Positions 10,692 through 23,211 of a stretch of DNA of 64,000 nt are shown in pieces. The notes below the pieces were generated by a model that was given only the letters and a program-made list of their open reading frames with translations, had not been told where the DNA came from and searched no databases. Positions within the stretch are counted from its first letter, which is position 1. Every line of letters begins with the position of its first letter. Made by a program: the position numbers and the translations under genes. The DNA comes from Phyllostachys edulis. Taxonomy: Eukaryota > Streptophyta > Magnoliopsida > Poales > Poaceae. The stretch lies in assembly GCA_036346405.1 (NCBI GenBank), contig CM070553.1:73348976-73412975 (forward strand). Direction: 5' to 3'.

Positions 10692-12287
10692 CGTTCATGC
10701 GGCACGAGCGATGAAGGCTTGCTACGAGGCCTGCCCCCTAACGCGCTACTGTTAGGGGACAGTCCCGACATATAAATCTCGTTTGGGCTCTCAAGACACT
10801 TTCCCTCCAAGGGATTTCACCCTTGTGGTGCGTAGGGTTTACGACCTCCGCGGTCTCCCTAACAAAAGTCCATAGTGGCTTGGGCGCCCGTCGCCTCCAC
10901 CATGGCGGTTCGTGTCTTACTGGCCCTAGGGCATGAGCGACCACCCTCGTGGTGCATAGGGCGTACGACCTCCGCAGTCTCCCCTAACAAAAGTCCATGG
11001 TGGCTTGGGCATCCGTCGCCTCCACCATGGCGGCTCGTGTCCTACTAGACCTAGGGCATGAGCGACAACTTTGGTCTAGTACCAAGTTGATGGATGTGCT
11101 GAGGACTCGTCCCCCTTAGACTCCAGGCCACGCGTCGAATGACCTTGGGTCCCCGATGCCTAGCTCCATTGCCCAAGGGTTAACCATTCTCATGCATTCC
11201 CGATCACCACAAAAAACCCTGCTGGGGTAAAAGGGCTCCATCGCCTCATAGTTCAATGCCCACAACTTAGTCTCGTGGGCGCCACCGGTGTGCCCATGAC
11301 TTACTGTCTTAGGGCACACGTCCAATTTGCCCATGAGTTAGCCTCATGGGCACCTCCAAGTCCACTAGGGGGCTACCATCCCTAGTGGCCATTCGGTGCC
11401 CCACGACTTAGCCTCGTGGGCACCCCTCCAATATGTCCATAATTCAGTTTCGTAGGCAGCTCGAATCATGTACCGTCGACTTGGCTCGAATATTGATCAA
11501 GGACCATCATGCTCGCATAAGGCTATCACCTCGGAGATCTTAGTATCGAAAGTGATGGGACTCTATTAGTCCCTCGGCAACACTTCAATCAATGCTCATG
11601 TCAAACGAATGTTATCTTGCTATAAGAAATAAGTGTTGATCATTCTCTTTTTCCCGCAGAGACGCTTGTGTTATCTACATCCGCAACGTTTCTATTTCGA
11701 ACCGCGACCATTCTGAGGAGTTCTACTTCGACAACTCTCATCAAGCCGCGGAGCAAGAGGAGGACAACTTTGCCTACATAGGCTTCCCTTCGACGCACCG
11801 CCGGTCTCGAAGGCTATGCCTCGGTCCGGCGGCCTCGCGTCCAAGACTTCGCCTACTTAGGCTCCGTTTCGACGCACCGCCGGCCTCGAAGGCTATGCCT
11901 CGGCTCGGCGGCCTCGCGTCTAAGGCTTCGCCTACTTAGGCTTCGAAGTCCATGCCTCGGCTGGGCGGGCTCGCATCCAAGGCTTCGCCTACATAGGCTT
12001 CGCTTCGACGCACCACAGGTCTCGAAGGCTATGCCTCGGCCCAGCGGCCTCGAAGGCACGCGAAGGCGCACGCGAGGGTACGCGAGGACACGCAAAGGCG
12101 CACACGAGGGTACACGGAGCCCTCGTGTTCCCTCACGCGTACCCTCACACCCGAGCATTCTTATTTGCCCCTTGGGCGCCCTTACAAGCGCCCAAGGGAC
12201 AGGGGGGCTACACTATCGAGGAATCCGACCACCTCCCGATGAAAATGATCCATACTTCGACAAGTCTGCACAAGGGGCGTGCGTGAG
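10692..12287 (+). repeat. Element B internal region, left part: three tandem-repeat tracts
   Basis: No coding signal. 10819-11067 is a two-copy repeat of about 123 bp (cctccaccatggcgg, gcatgagcgac). 11110-11480 is a degenerate array around the words cccatgacttagcctcgtggg. 11769-12055 is an array of about four units of roughly 79 bp (third unit about 57 bp) centred on ttcgcctacttaggcttcg and ggctatgcctcggc. 12055-12150 is a short-unit tract of cgcgagg/cgaaggcgca words. 11480-11768 holds nothing recognisable. Confidence 0.75.
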
Positions 12288-12292
12288 CCCCT

Positions 12293-13857
12293 TGTTGGAA
12301 ATATGCCCTAGAGGCAATCATAGAGATGATTATATTTCATTATGTTCATGACATTGGATAATGTGTTATCTTGTTCCTAGAATAATATTGTTAATATTTA
12401 TTATCAAGTATGTGACTTGGTTGTGAAACTCTATATTTCGCAATAATTATTCTTATCGATCCTCGGTCGTAAACATATGAGGACACATATGAATAGACTA
12501 GCATATGCATTGGTTGATGGCTATGTTTCACGAGTCATAGATATGGAGATATCAAACCAATAATATGGACACATGTTAGAGAACATGATGTTGGATAAGA
12601 CCCACATTGAGACACTATTGAGATTGTTATGAATCTATGTGTCGTTAGTTGGTCTCAAGCAATGATGATGTATAATCCTTAGACCGAGATCAAGATGGTT
12701 TCCTACATGTGTAAGAGCACTCTTAGGGGTTGCCAAACGCTACACCGTGAATCGGGTAGTTATAAAGGTAGCTTTCGGGTATGCTCAAACATGGAGAGGA
12801 ATGTGACCGGTCGGATATGGGATTTGCCCTCCTAACATAACAGAGAGATGTCTGGGCCCCTCGCAGATCGGATAAAGAAAGTGCATGGCCATGCCACTAG
12901 TAGTCGAAGTGTTCGACCACGTAAAGTTATCTGACACTCGATCGAGAAAGTATTGAACAGTCCATGGATGACACAACATCTCACCTCGAGTTCGATCAGA
13001 CATCATGAGGCAAAGGGAGTATACACGAGTAGGTTAGTTCAATCAGCGACGATTCGGGTCGTATGGAGATACAAGCAAGTCGTAGATCGGTCGAACGTAA
13101 TCACAGAGTGGTGAAACCAAGTCGTAAGGAGTTACGAGTTGGTCGTGATCAAATACGAACCGGTCGATAGAGATAGGACCTAGTCGTAAGTGATGAGGAC
13201 TTAGTCGAGATCATATTGCATTAAGGTTCGTCCGATATAATTTGTGTGTATTCGAATCGATATGTTACGCTAGGAGCCGCTTCGACTCGTGATCGGAAAC
13301 GGTTTCGAATCATAACCGAACTACACATGAACCTGCTGTGGTCACACACTTAACGGGTTGGAACAAACCAATACGAATACGATTCGTAAACGTGTCCGGA
13401 TAGGATCCGCCACGAGCACTATATAAGGAGGTGCATGAGGTTGTTGGAAAGGATGCATGAAACACCACCGAAACCCTAGCCGCCATCTTCCTTAGAGCTC
13501 CACCGTGCGATTTGGCAGGCCGCACACCGGCGTTCGGTTGTTCCTTCCCGACGTGTGGATACCGTAGAGGTGCTACTACGATTGTTGCGCTTTGAGGACG
13601 ATCCGCGATTTTCACAAGGAACCGCAGACGTTCTTTGGAGGAGACGATCGATTGCGACCATCGCATCGACTTTCGGACGTTGGACAATCGACTACGACCA
13701 CTACATCGACGCGCTCTTCGTTGGACCAGTCGCCCAACCCTTCTTCCTGCTCTCTGGCGTCTGTTGGTAACGATCGTGATCATCTACTTGCTTGGCATCC
13801 TGGTTCGCATGGTAGAATTTTGTTTGTAGCTATCGTAGCCTACCCCGTGACCCAACA
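12293..13857 (+). repeat. 5' LTR of element C
   Basis: 1565 bp, TGTTGG...CCAACA. Aligns end to end with 23212-24775. TATA box at 13420-13427 (TATATAAG), with the transcript start expected near 13450. The weak ORFs on both strands (for example around 13310-13783) have counterparts in the other LTR and are not genes. Differences from the 3' LTR cluster at TCG/CG words. Confidence 0.96.
13420..13427 (+). promoter_or_regulatory. TATA box of the element C LTR
   Basis: TATATAAG in the context cgagcacTATATAAGgagg. Identical in the 3' LTR at 24339-24346. Confidence 0.8.
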
Positions 13858-13859
13858 AA

Positions 13860-13872
13860 GGGTATCGAGCCA
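13860..13872 (+). promoter_or_regulatory. Primer-binding site of element C, one base deleted
   Basis: gggtatcgagcca, two bases after the LTR end, corresponds to the initiator Met tRNA site tggtatcagagcca with one A missing and one substitution. Confidence 0.7.
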
Positions 13873-15171
13873 TCTGCGTAGTTTTTGATCCGGATCGATC
13901 GCATATACTTGATATGTGGTAGTAGTAGATTGGATCTATTCTCGGTCGGTTTTGGTAACCTAGATCGGTTCATATCGATGGAACGACCTAGACCCCGGTC
14001 GATAAGATCGATCGGTTTCTCGATGGTAGTAGATGGGTTTACGAGGAGGTATGAGCTATAAGGACCAGATGGTTTATTGCACTTGTCCACCACCAGATCG
14101 CGATATCACTCCTACCGGTCGAATTCGCCATCGGAGTATGCCGCAAGATGTGGTCGTATCAAGGCATTGATCGGATTGGTTGGAATAGGGCTAATTTGAT
14201 TAACCCGATGATTTCCAAGGCTCGGATACGTCTTTGGGTATTCGCATGGCGCTATAGGTAGTGTGTGCTCATGTCATCCGTTAGAATTGGATTACATGCA
14301 TAACTTGTTTTTGCGAGGATTGATGTGAATAGTATGACCCATACTTGTTTCATGTATGAGATGCATGTATGCTTGTAATATTCATGACTGCGTGTCATGT
14401 TAATTGCAGCCCAAGGTCTGTCTATAATTGTATAACTTGACTGCGTGTCAACTTGTGATGCTTCTTTACTCCTTGTGTTTCATTACTAGTGCTATTAGAA
14501 ATAATGGCTTAGTGAGAGTGCTTGGAGGAGTCCACCACTTGAAGACATGGTGAGCAGGATGCATGGCGATGGAGATTACCATGAAGAAGGGTCATGCTAT
14601 ATCACAATGCAATTTGATTGTCTGTGAATGCCTTTACATTTACATTCGTTTATTTCTATGCATGTTATTTTGCTTTAATTGCTTTTAACATGATAGAAGT
14701 AAAATTCCCTCACTTAATATTAAGTTAAATTGATGCCCTCCCAAATATGCCGCACCATCAAAAGTCATGTATTTTTAATGGTAGGTCTTGCCAAAGCAGA
14801 GTGCCATTAACTCTCCTTGACTAGATGGGTTTGTGTCAGACACTTACGCTACCGGCATTGGTTCAACTTAACAAGGTTATCATAACAGTTGTGGACCTTG
14901 GGGCATAAAGGTTGGGTGTCAAGCATCTGAGATCTTGCCCAACAACAAGAGTCATATAGTGGATATGATTAGCAAAGGTTGCTTACCGCTTTCACTAGTC
15001 TTCTAGCGGTGAAGCCAAAGCTCACTAGTTGATTAATGATTATGGATCTTGAATCATTAAATGTCATAAGAGGGATATGGTGTTTAGTGGGAGTATCTTT
15101 ATTAAATTGTTTAATAGAAGTTACTTTAATGAACATATGTCTTAATTTTGCATATATTTTTGTTGTAGATC
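13873..15171 (+). other. Leader of element C between PBS and gag
   Basis: About 1.3 kb without coding signal. Long untranslated leaders are normal for the BARE/RIRE1 group, where this region carries dimerisation and packaging signals. I see no specific motif I can name. Confidence 0.6.
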
Positions 15172-16020
15172 ATGGCACCAAGCTGCTTTGTACCTACATC
15201 CAGCTTTTGCTTTAAGTTCGATACTTGAAAAGGAAAAACTTAATGGAACAAATTTTATGGATTGGTCCCAAGAACTCGAGAATTGTTCTCGGGCAAGATA
15301 AAAGGAACATGTTCTAGAAGAACCAATTCCGAAGTGCCTACGAAAAATGTCTTTGCTATTAAAACCGCCTATAAAAGGGCATGTGATGAGTCCCTTGATG
15401 TTAGTCGTCTCATGCTTCTCGCTATGAACTCGGACCTTCGAAGCGCTTTGAGAACATAGAGGCCTCACGATATGATCGTGGCGCCAAAGGCATGTTTGAG
15501 ACACAAGCAAGAACTGAGAGATTTGAGATCTCAAAGAACTTGTTTGGTTGCAAGCTAGCCGAGGGTGGTCGGTGAGCCCTCATGTAATCAAAATGGTTGG
15601 TTACACACGAGCTTGGAAAAACTTGGTTTTCCACTTAGCCAGAATTGGCTCTGATTTGATTCTTGCTTCGCTTCACGAAAGCTATGGCCGTTCATTTTGA
15701 ACTTCCATATGAACGGCTTAGACAAGAATCTCACCGAATCGCATATGATGCTTAAGACAACAGAGGGCAAGATAAGAAATGCAACAATCATGTGATGATG
15801 GTGCAAAAGAGTACAAGCTTCAAGAAGAAGGCTAAGACTTGGGTCAAGAAAAGGGCAAGGCTAAAGTTTGGATGAGATCCAAACCGACAAACCTAAACCC
15901 AAGACTAAGTCCGCCCGACTCAAGAGAATGAATGCTTTTCTTGCAAAGAACTAGGCCCTTTGGAAGAGGAACGTAAGAAATACCGGCCGATCGAGAAAAA
16001 GAATGGTGGGACTAAAACTT
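15172..16020 (+). pseudogene. Element C Gag, multiply frameshifted
   Basis: Copia Gag. An ATG at 15172 (MAPSCFVPTSSFCF) follows the leader but its frame stops after 18 codons. The true Gag reading then appears in alternating frames: LEKEKLNGTNFMDW at about 15225, VLEEPIP at about 15310, and the UBN2-like AYKRACDESLDVSRLMLLAM in the segment 15262-15459. A damaged zinc knuckle (CFSCKELG, then no recognisable His/Cys half) lies near 15930. At least four frame changes are needed, so no Gag can be made from this copy as written. Confidence 0.8.
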
Positions 16021-16076
16021 CCACTACAGTATTAATGTTATAGAAGTTTTTCTGTCTTGACTCTTCCGTTAACTCA

Positions 16077-17159
16077 TGGGTATTTGATCTGGGATCGGTT
16101 GCTCATATTTGCAATTCGATGCAGAGTCTAACAAGAAGTAGGATGATTGCAAGGGCGAGATGGATCTTCGTCGGGAATAAAGCAAAGGTTTTGCATTAGC
16201 CGTCGGGACTATGCCACTGCTTTTGCCTTCAGGATTTATTATGGAATTGAATAATTGTTATTACGTTCCAGCCATTAGTAGAAACATTATCTCTGCCTCA
16301 TGTTTGATGGCAGAGGGTTATAAGTTCATTATAGAGAACAATGGTTGTTCTATATTTTTGAATGAAGTGTTTTATGGCTATGCACCTATTTTGAATGGGT
16401 TGTTTATTTTAAATCTTGATGATGCATCAGTCTATAATATTAATGCTAAAAGGCTTCGGCCTAATGAAATAAATTCCACTTTTATTTGGCATTGTCGTTT
16501 GGGTCACATAAGTGAGAAACGCATGAAAAAGCTCCATAATGATGGAACTCTAAACTCATTTGATTTAGAATCATTTGAAACATGCGAGTCTTGCCTGGTC
16601 GGAAAGATGACCAAGACGCCTTTCACTGGTCGTAGTGAAAGGGCGCACGACCAGTTGGAACTCGTACATACTGATGTATGTGGACCAATAAGCACGATAC
16701 CAGAGGTGGTTTTCAGATACTTCATTACTTTCACCGATGACTATAGTAGATATGGTTATATCTACTTAATGAGGCACAAGTCGAATCCTTTGAAAAGTTC
16801 AAGGAGTTCCGAATGAAGTCGTAATCAACTTGGCAAGACAATCAAATCTTTACGATCCGATCGTGGAGGTGAGTTTTGAGCCATGAGTTTGGTAATCATT
16901 TGAAACAATGTGGAATTGTTCCTGACTTACACCACCCGCACTCCACAATGGAATGGGGTGTCCGAGCGGCGAACAGACCTTGTTGGACATGGTTCGATCA
17001 ATGATGAGCCAATCGGATCTGCCATTATATTTTTGGGGTTATGCTCTAGAAACTGCCGCTTTCATTTTAAATAAGGTACCATCTAAATCATTAGATAAGA
17101 CACCATATGAGATGTGGGTCGAAAAGTCCCTTGTCTTTTCTAAGGATTTGGGGATGTGA
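16077..17159 (+). pseudogene. Element C protease remnant, pre-integrase zinc domain and integrase
   Basis: WVFDLGSVAHICNSMQ at 16077-16124 is the aspartic protease active-site region, with the usual D-T/S-G changed to D-L-G. 16211-16816 (201 codons) covers the end of protease (YYVPAISRNIISASCL), the HHCC domain (WHCRLGHISEKRM, CESCLVGKMTK) and the integrase start (HTDVCGPI, TDDYSRYGY). The second-Asp region near 16860 (SDRGGE) is in another frame. 16953-17159 resumes with LDMVRSMMSQSDLPLYFWG and LNKVPSK, the integrase C-terminal core. Loss of the protease Asp-Thr/Ser-Gly motif would inactivate the element even if the frameshifts were artefacts. Confidence 0.87.
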
Positions 17160-17500
17160 TGTCTATGTTAAACGCTTGACGCGTCGATAAGCTCACACCC
17201 AAATCAGATAAATGCTTCTTTATAGGATATCCTAGGGAAACCAAAGGATATTATTTCTACAACCGGGAAGAGGACAAAGTTTTTGTTGCCCGAAATGGTG
17301 TCTTTTTGGAGAAAGAGTTTCTTTCAAAAGGAGTCAGTGGGAGAAAGGTGCAACTCGAAGAAATTCAGGAAACATCTTAAAGTGTTTCAACTCCTATTGA
17401 ACCTCTACTGGATGAACAAATTGTTGTTGAACCTGTAGATAAGGCACCAGCCCCACGTAGATCTAAAAGGCCGCGTCAATTGCCTACAAGGTATGGGCAT
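17160..17500 (+). pseudogene. Element C integrase tail to RT linker, cut by D
   Basis: Broken-frame sequence corresponding to the integrase C-terminus (KCFFIGYPRETKGYYF near 17210) and the linker that precedes RT. The last five bases (17496-17500, ggcat) are the target site of D; coding resumes at 21596. Confidence 0.75.
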
Positions 17501-19811
17501 TGTGACGACCCACCCCGTGATGTACCGCAAGAGGTCCGGGAGGACCATTTTTTTTTTCTGCCAAGTCACCACGGAAGGATGTGGTAGCACCGTATGGAGC
17601 TTTACCGAGGAGGTCTCGCCAGACCTCCCAGAGGTCTTATGGACCTCCTGGAGGTCTTGTCCGCCATCGACCTCCGGGGAGGTCTTGAGGACCTCCTGGA
17701 GGTCGTGGCCGCCACCTTTCCGTAGCACCTCCAGCACATCACCAAGAGAGGTCGGCGCAGACCTCCCTAAAGTCCCGTGAGGACCTCCTGGTGGTCCCGC
17801 CCTGCATCCGAGCTAGTCCCGGGACAATCGAGCTAGCTCGCACAAGAACACAAGCCAATACCACAACCACGAGGTCAAACAAAGAAGAAGCGCATAAATT
17901 AAACTTTATATAATAGGACCTTATGGTCAAGCTTGTTAACAAGAGGTCTCGCCACCGAGGGCTTACAAAACCAACGAGGACTTACAATCTGCATAAGGAG
18001 CTCTAGGGCTCAAACACCAAAACACGCAGAAGCCATCCAACAAGCACCACAGTGTCGGGTGGAGGACGCCCTAGGCATCTTAGTCGTCGAAGAACTCCTC
18101 CTCGAAGAGGTCTGACCGCCTCGCACTTGGTCATCCTCATAATCTGCTTTGACATTGGCTTAAGCCATGAGTACTTGGAATGTACTCAAGAAGTCACAGG
18201 AGCAAAGATGCAATAATATTCATGCAAGGACTTACCAATGGAGAGTCTGTATGGTTAGTTTGCGCATAAAGCCAAGTTTGACAATAATAGCAATAATAGA
18301 TTGAAAGGCAAGCAAGGTAAAACCATAATACATAATACTTTTGATGTTTTAAAAAAAGTGGAGTGAGCACCAACTCACGGCCACAACCAAAAATTGGGGA
18401 GGTCTGATCACACAAAGTGGCTAGGTCCTCACCCAAAACCCACCTGAACACCCATTCCAGAGGTCCAAACCAACCCTCGACCACTACGAGCCAACCTTGA
18501 CCCCTCCGAGCCGGCCAAGGTCTCTTCGAGGCAAAGCCAAAGCATCTCATGGAAGTGTCCAAGTGGCACAAGCTTTTGAAACATCTACCCCTTGCACCAT
18601 TTCATCGAGCATGTCCATGACCAAGGACTTGGCTATTGAATAGATCTTTTACTCTGCAGAGGTGTACAACTTTACCCACAATCCACGATCTCTCTAGCGG
18701 ATGGGTTCGGTCACCCTTGCTCACTTCCTAAGGTGAGCAGATCTAGAGAGCTGCAAGGCCTTTACAAAGCTTTGAACTGACTAGGGCTGCCCGCTAAGGT
18801 TTATAATCCCCTCCAAAGGGTCTAGAAATCCACGGGGTTATGGGGTGCCCCCTCTTGCGCCAACGAATCACACGCTCAACCAAAACAGCCCCAAGCCATC
18901 TCATTGCTAATTATTCAGCCCAGACCATTCCCATAAAATGATCTTGTGGTTGCACTAATTGGCCCAGTTCAACAGACACAAAGTGAAGTCCTTAATTGTG
19001 CTAAGGCAAGACTTCCACAATCCAGTGTGCACAGCACCCACTACTCACTCCCTGCCTTCTTGCCTTAGCAAAACAAGTTGTATTAGCCCATGCCAAAAGA
19101 CCACCCAGTCCTGGCACACAAATTTTAACCAAGTGGTCTCACACCACAGTCGACACAGCTTAGGCATCCTGCCATAGCTGCTCAACAATGGCACCAACCA
19201 CACATTTCATAACTTATTAGTCAAGATTATTAGAGATGAAGCATGATACGCTCAAACCACGTTTTCTAAGCGAGGCTATATAAGACCCACGGCCCCATGT
19301 TGGCAAATAACAGAGAACACCAACTAAATTATCCACCCTAAGGCTCACAAGGTGAACATGACAACATGATGGAGACAAGGTATAAAGGAGGCATAACAGC
19401 AAGTAGGCAAGTAACTACAGCCCAAACCATTTTCTTATAAACATAGCCATGCATGATAAAGTAAAACCGAAATACATTTGCAAAACTTGGTTCAAGATGA
19501 TCAAAAGGAGGTCTGTGGCTTGCCTTGGTCAAGCAGTGGAGAGCCTTCTCGCAAAGAAGAGCCGGGTCCAAGATTTCTCGAACTCGTGATCTACACGTTC
19601 GCAAGAGAACCAAATAAGCAAAACCACACTAAGCCAGAGAACAACAAAAGAACCAAAAAGGAACTCAAACCAACTCAGCCAAAAGGAAACCAAGAGGCTT
19701 AACACCGCCTCAAAGAGCTCCTGGGGAGGGTCTTGCGCAAGGAAGAACCGAGCAGAGGAGGCAGGGAATGAAGAAATGAGTAAAAGATTACAAAGGCCTG
19801 CCCTCCCAGGC

Positions 19812-19824
19812 TATATATAGCCGG
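19812..19824. promoter_or_regulatory. Possible TATA box of D
   Basis: ggctatatatagcc is self-complementary, so strand cannot be read from it. By analogy with E the promoter should fire on the minus strand. Confidence 0.4.
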
Positions 19825-20139
19825 AGTTGGTGGAGTGCACCAAGAAAAAGGTCCAATGACGTGTAGGCAATCGGGACAACTAGGGCAAGGCTTGCCCTAA
19901 AAGAATTGAAATAAAGTACCTCGATGTGATGCATTTAATATGACCCGACACCTATTAAATGCGCATGAGTTCTCGAGGCAAAAGCAATAATTACAAGGTG
20001 AAGAGGGGTGGCAAGTGGGGCTACCAAAAGGGTGCACCATTGGTCAAAGAGGTGGCCCCACCGAAAAGGGTCATTCCCGCCAAAGACCACCATGAGGTCC
20101 TAGGCAAGAGGTCCAAGACACTCAAAGGGGGAGGTCCTG

Positions 20140-20395
20140 GACAGGAGGTCCAAGGACCAAAAGGGAGGTCTAGACCGCAAAGGTCTAAACACAAAAGGGG
20201 AGGTCTAAACCTAAAGGAGGTCCAAACACAACAAGGAGGTATGAACCTAAGGAGGTCCAAACACAACAGGGAGGTCTTAACCTAAAGGAGGTCCAAACAC
20301 AACAAGAAGGTCTGAACCTGAGGAGGTCCAAACACAACAGGGAGGTCTAGACCACAAAGGAGGTCCAAACACAAAGAGGTCCTAAGGATATGAGG
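20140..20395. repeat. D repeat tract 1: about 35-bp units
   Basis: Degenerate units alternating aggaggtccaaacacaac with aggaggtctgaaccta, roughly seven copies. Confidence 0.8.
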
Positions 20396-20559
20396 TCCAA
20401 AAGACAAAAGATAGCTGGACTTCAAGGGGAGATCCAACCCTCAAACAGATCTAGACCCCAAGGAGGTTTAAATCACGAGCGTAACCAGATCTCAAAAGAG
20501 GTCCCAAGCGCAAGGGGTAAGGCGCCAAGGAGGCCCCAGGAGAGTGGAGGTCTGACGGT

Positions 20560-20835
20560 CAAAATCTCCCAAAAGGGAAAATCCGACGGCCAAGATATCA
20601 AAAGGAGAGGACCTGAACGGTCCAGATCAAAGGGCGCAGGGAGGTCCTGACGAGTAGATCTCCAAAAGGGAGATCTAACGGTCAAGATCTCAAAGGGGAG
20701 GACCTCAACGGTCCAGATCAAAGGGCGCAGGGAGGTCCTGACGAGTAGATCTCCAAAAGGGAGATCTAACGGTCAAGATCTCAAAGGGGAGGACCTCAAC
20801 GGTCCAGATCAAAGGGCGCAGGGAGGTCCTGACCA
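20560..20835. repeat. D repeat tract 2: 91-bp units
   Basis: Two complete, apparently identical 91-bp units at 20641-20822 (gaggtcctgacgagtagatc opens each), preceded by a diverged partial unit and followed by a truncated one. The identity suggests very recent amplification or a read-collapse artefact. Confidence 0.85.
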
Positions 20836-20994
20836 ACAGGAATATTCAAGGTTAGGAGGGTGGTCTTTACAAAAGACCAAAGCAAGGACCGAGGTGGAGG
20901 TCTTGGACCTAAGGAGGTCGGAACCTTGGATCCCACTAAAGGAGAACTCGACGGCTAAGATCTCGAGAGGAGGTCCTAAAGGCCGATCCTAACA

Positions 20995-21298
20995 AGGGGA
21001 GGTCTGAGCGGCTAGATCTCAACAAGGGAGGTCTGAGCGGCTAGATCTCAACAAGGGGAGGTCTCGAAAGCTAGATCTCAACAAGGGAGGTCTGGCGGCT
21101 AGATCTCAACAAGGGAGGTCTGAGCGGCTAGATCTCAACAAGGGGAGGTCTGAGCGGCTAGATCTCAACAAGGGGAGGTCGGGCGGCTAGATCTCAACAA
21201 GGGGAGGTCTGAGCGGCTAGATCTCAACAAGGGGAGGTCTGAGCGGCTAGATCTCAACAAGGGGAGGTCTGAGCGGCTAGATCTCAACAAGGGGAGGT
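20995..21298. repeat. D repeat tract 3: ten 30/31-bp units
   Basis: Unit tctgagcggctagatctcaa plus caaggggaggt, about ten copies; variants differ by one G in the run or at the tctgag/tctggc position. A minisatellite near the right end of the LTR. Confidence 0.9.
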
Positions 21299-21595
21299 AA
21301 GAGAGAGGTCTGGACCTAAAAGAGATTCAAACCAACAAAGGGAGTTAAGAGAGAAGAGACAAACCAGGGGCACACAGCGAGGCTTCGGAGAACCACAGCC
21401 CGAGGGCAGCAAGACACCACGGAGAGCCACAACCCGCAAGGAACACCAACAACGACTTAGTTAAGGTTTGATTAATTCCAATTGAACTCTCCAGATTCAA
21501 AAATCTCAGGTTAAGCTTTGGATTCTCAATAAAGCCAAATGGTTACTTTTATTTTGAAAACTTGGCAAGGACTTAAAAGAAAACGGGACGTTACA

Positions 21596-22560
21596 GGCAT
21601 GACGTATTATTATTGAATAATGGTGAGCCTAAGACTTATGAGGAAGCGATGATGGACCCAGACTCTGAGAAATGGCTTGGAGCCGTGAAATCCGAAATAG
21701 ATTCCATGAGAGAAAATCATGTTTGGAACCTGGTCGATCCACTTGATGGTGTCAAAACCATTGAGTGCAAATGGATCTATAAGAAAAAGATTGATATGGA
21801 TGGAAATGTTCACATTCATAAGGCTCGACTAGTCGCAAAAGGTTTTCGACAAGTTCAAGGAGTTGACTACGATGAGACTTTCTCACCAAGAGCTTATGCT
21901 TAAATCTGTTCGGATCATTCTAGCGATGTCTTTGCATATTTCGACTATGAGATATGGCAAATGGATGTCAAAACAGCTTTCCTTAATGGAAACCTAGATG
22001 AGGATGTGTGCATGACACACCAAGGATTTGTCGATCCAAAGAATGCTAGTAAAGTATGCAAACTTCAAAAGTCCATTTATGGGTTGAAGCAAGCATCTCG
22101 GAGTTGGAATATACGTTTTGATGAGGAGATCAAAAGGTTTGGTTAAATCAAGAACAAAGAACCTTGTGTTTACATGAAGGTTAGTGGAGCGCACTTGTTA
22201 TTCTCGATCTTGTATGTAGATGACATACTACCGGGTCGGAAATGACATTCCGATGTTAGAATATGTTAAATCTTCATTAAGAAAAAGTTTCTCAATGAAA
22301 GATTTAGGAGATGCAAGATATATCTTGGGAATAAGGATCTATAGAGATAGATCTAAGAGGCTAATTGGATTAAGCCAGAAATGTACATAGACAAAGTGTT
22401 GAATCGGTTCAACATGCAAAATTCCAAGAGAGGATTCTTGCCCATGGCACATGGCATTAATCTTAGCAAGAATCGTGTCCTACGACTCGATGAGCAAGAC
22501 AAAATGAGTGATATTCCATATGCTTCGCCATTGATCTATCATGTACGCCATGATATGTAC
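21596..22560 (+). pseudogene. Element C reverse transcriptase, right of D, frameshifted
   Basis: Copia RT. 21613-21903 carries EPKTYEEAMMDPDSEKWLGA, the VWNLVDP block and HKARLVAKGFRQVQGVDY, ending at a stop at 21901. 21961-22146 carries MDVKTAFLNG (first catalytic Asp), then SIYGLKQASRSW, ending at a stop. LYVDDIL, with the two catalytic Asp residues, lies near 22215. Further pieces up to 22590 (YIDKVLNRFNMQNSKRG, SPLIYHVRHDM) belong to the RT connection. Three or more stops and frame changes interrupt it. The catalytic residues survive. Confidence 0.88.
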
Positions 22561-23187
22561 ACGCATCAGATGTATCATATGCTCTAAGTGTTACTTAGCA
22601 GATACCAAGTCGATCCCGTGAATGTCATCGACGGTACCGTGAAAAACATTCTTAGGTACTTAAGAAGGACTAAGGATGTGTTCCTAGTTTATGGCGGTGA
22701 TGAAGAGCTCGTTGTAAATGGTTACACCGATGCGAAGCTTTCAAACCGACAAAGATGATTATCGTCGTAATCTGGTTTTGTATTCATTTTGAATGGAGGA
22801 GCAAAGGAGTCGAAAAGTTCCAAGCAAGAGACGGTTGTCGATTCCACGACAGAGGTCGAGTACATTGCGCTTCGTCGCAAAAAGAAGGTGTTTGGATAAG
22901 GAATTTCATTACTGAATTGAGAATGGTTCCGAGTGCCTCGAGCCCAATGGATCTCTATTGTGACAACAATGGAGCCATTGCTCAAGCTAAGGAGCTTAGA
23001 TCCCATCAGAAGTCCAAACACATACTCAAGCTGCTATCATCTTATCCGCGAATTGGTGGATAGAGGAGATGTTAAGATATGCAAAGTTCATACGGATTTA
23101 AATGTTGCTGATCCGTTGACAAAGCCTCTCACACAGCCAAAGCATGAGGCACACACAAGAGCTATCGGTATTAGATACCTAAAATGA
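22561..23187 (+). pseudogene. Element C RNase H, frameshifted
   Basis: C-terminal RNase H domain. RYLRRTKDVFLVYGG near 22655 opens the domain. 22755-23063 and 22933-23187 hold the middle and end in different frames (VEYIALRRKK-like stretch near 22855; LYCDNNGAIAQAKE with catalytic Asp; VHTDLNVADPLTKPLTQPK at the end). The stop at 23185 lies just before the PPT, as expected for a copia element. Confidence 0.83.
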
Positions 23188-23197
23188 TTGACTCTAG

Positions 23198-23211
23198 TGC
23201 AAGTGGGAGAC
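23198..23211 (+). promoter_or_regulatory. Polypurine tract of element C
   Basis: tgcaagtgggagac immediately before the 3' LTR. Purine core aagtgggaga; it primes plus-strand cDNA. Confidence 0.85.

Larger units (their letters stand above)
17501..21595 (-). mobile_element. Element D: 4.1 kb solo LTR (Tekay/Del-type), inserted in the pol of C
   Basis: Starts TGTGACG and ends CGTTACA, flanked by a perfect 5-bp duplication ggcat (17496-17500 and 21596-21600). It contains no coding sequence and no internal LTR pair, so a solo LTR left by unequal recombination is the simplest reading. A block at 18606-18692 (gaggtgtacaactttaccca) matches the LTR of E at about 34908-34960 in the same orientation, which places D with the Tekay/Del chromoviruses and gives the minus orientation. 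Its right half is a set of tandem repeats built on GAGGTC words. Removing D reconnects the pol of C exactly. Confidence 0.88.

Noticed and set aside
13310..13783. 157-codon minus ORF
   Set aside because: It lies inside the 5' LTR of C, has a frameshifted counterpart in the 3' LTR (24262-24654) and shows no motif.
20995..21298. Regular 30/31-bp repeats that could suggest a CRISPR array
   Set aside because: Units are contiguous with no unique spacers, and the setting is a plant LTR. It is a minisatellite.
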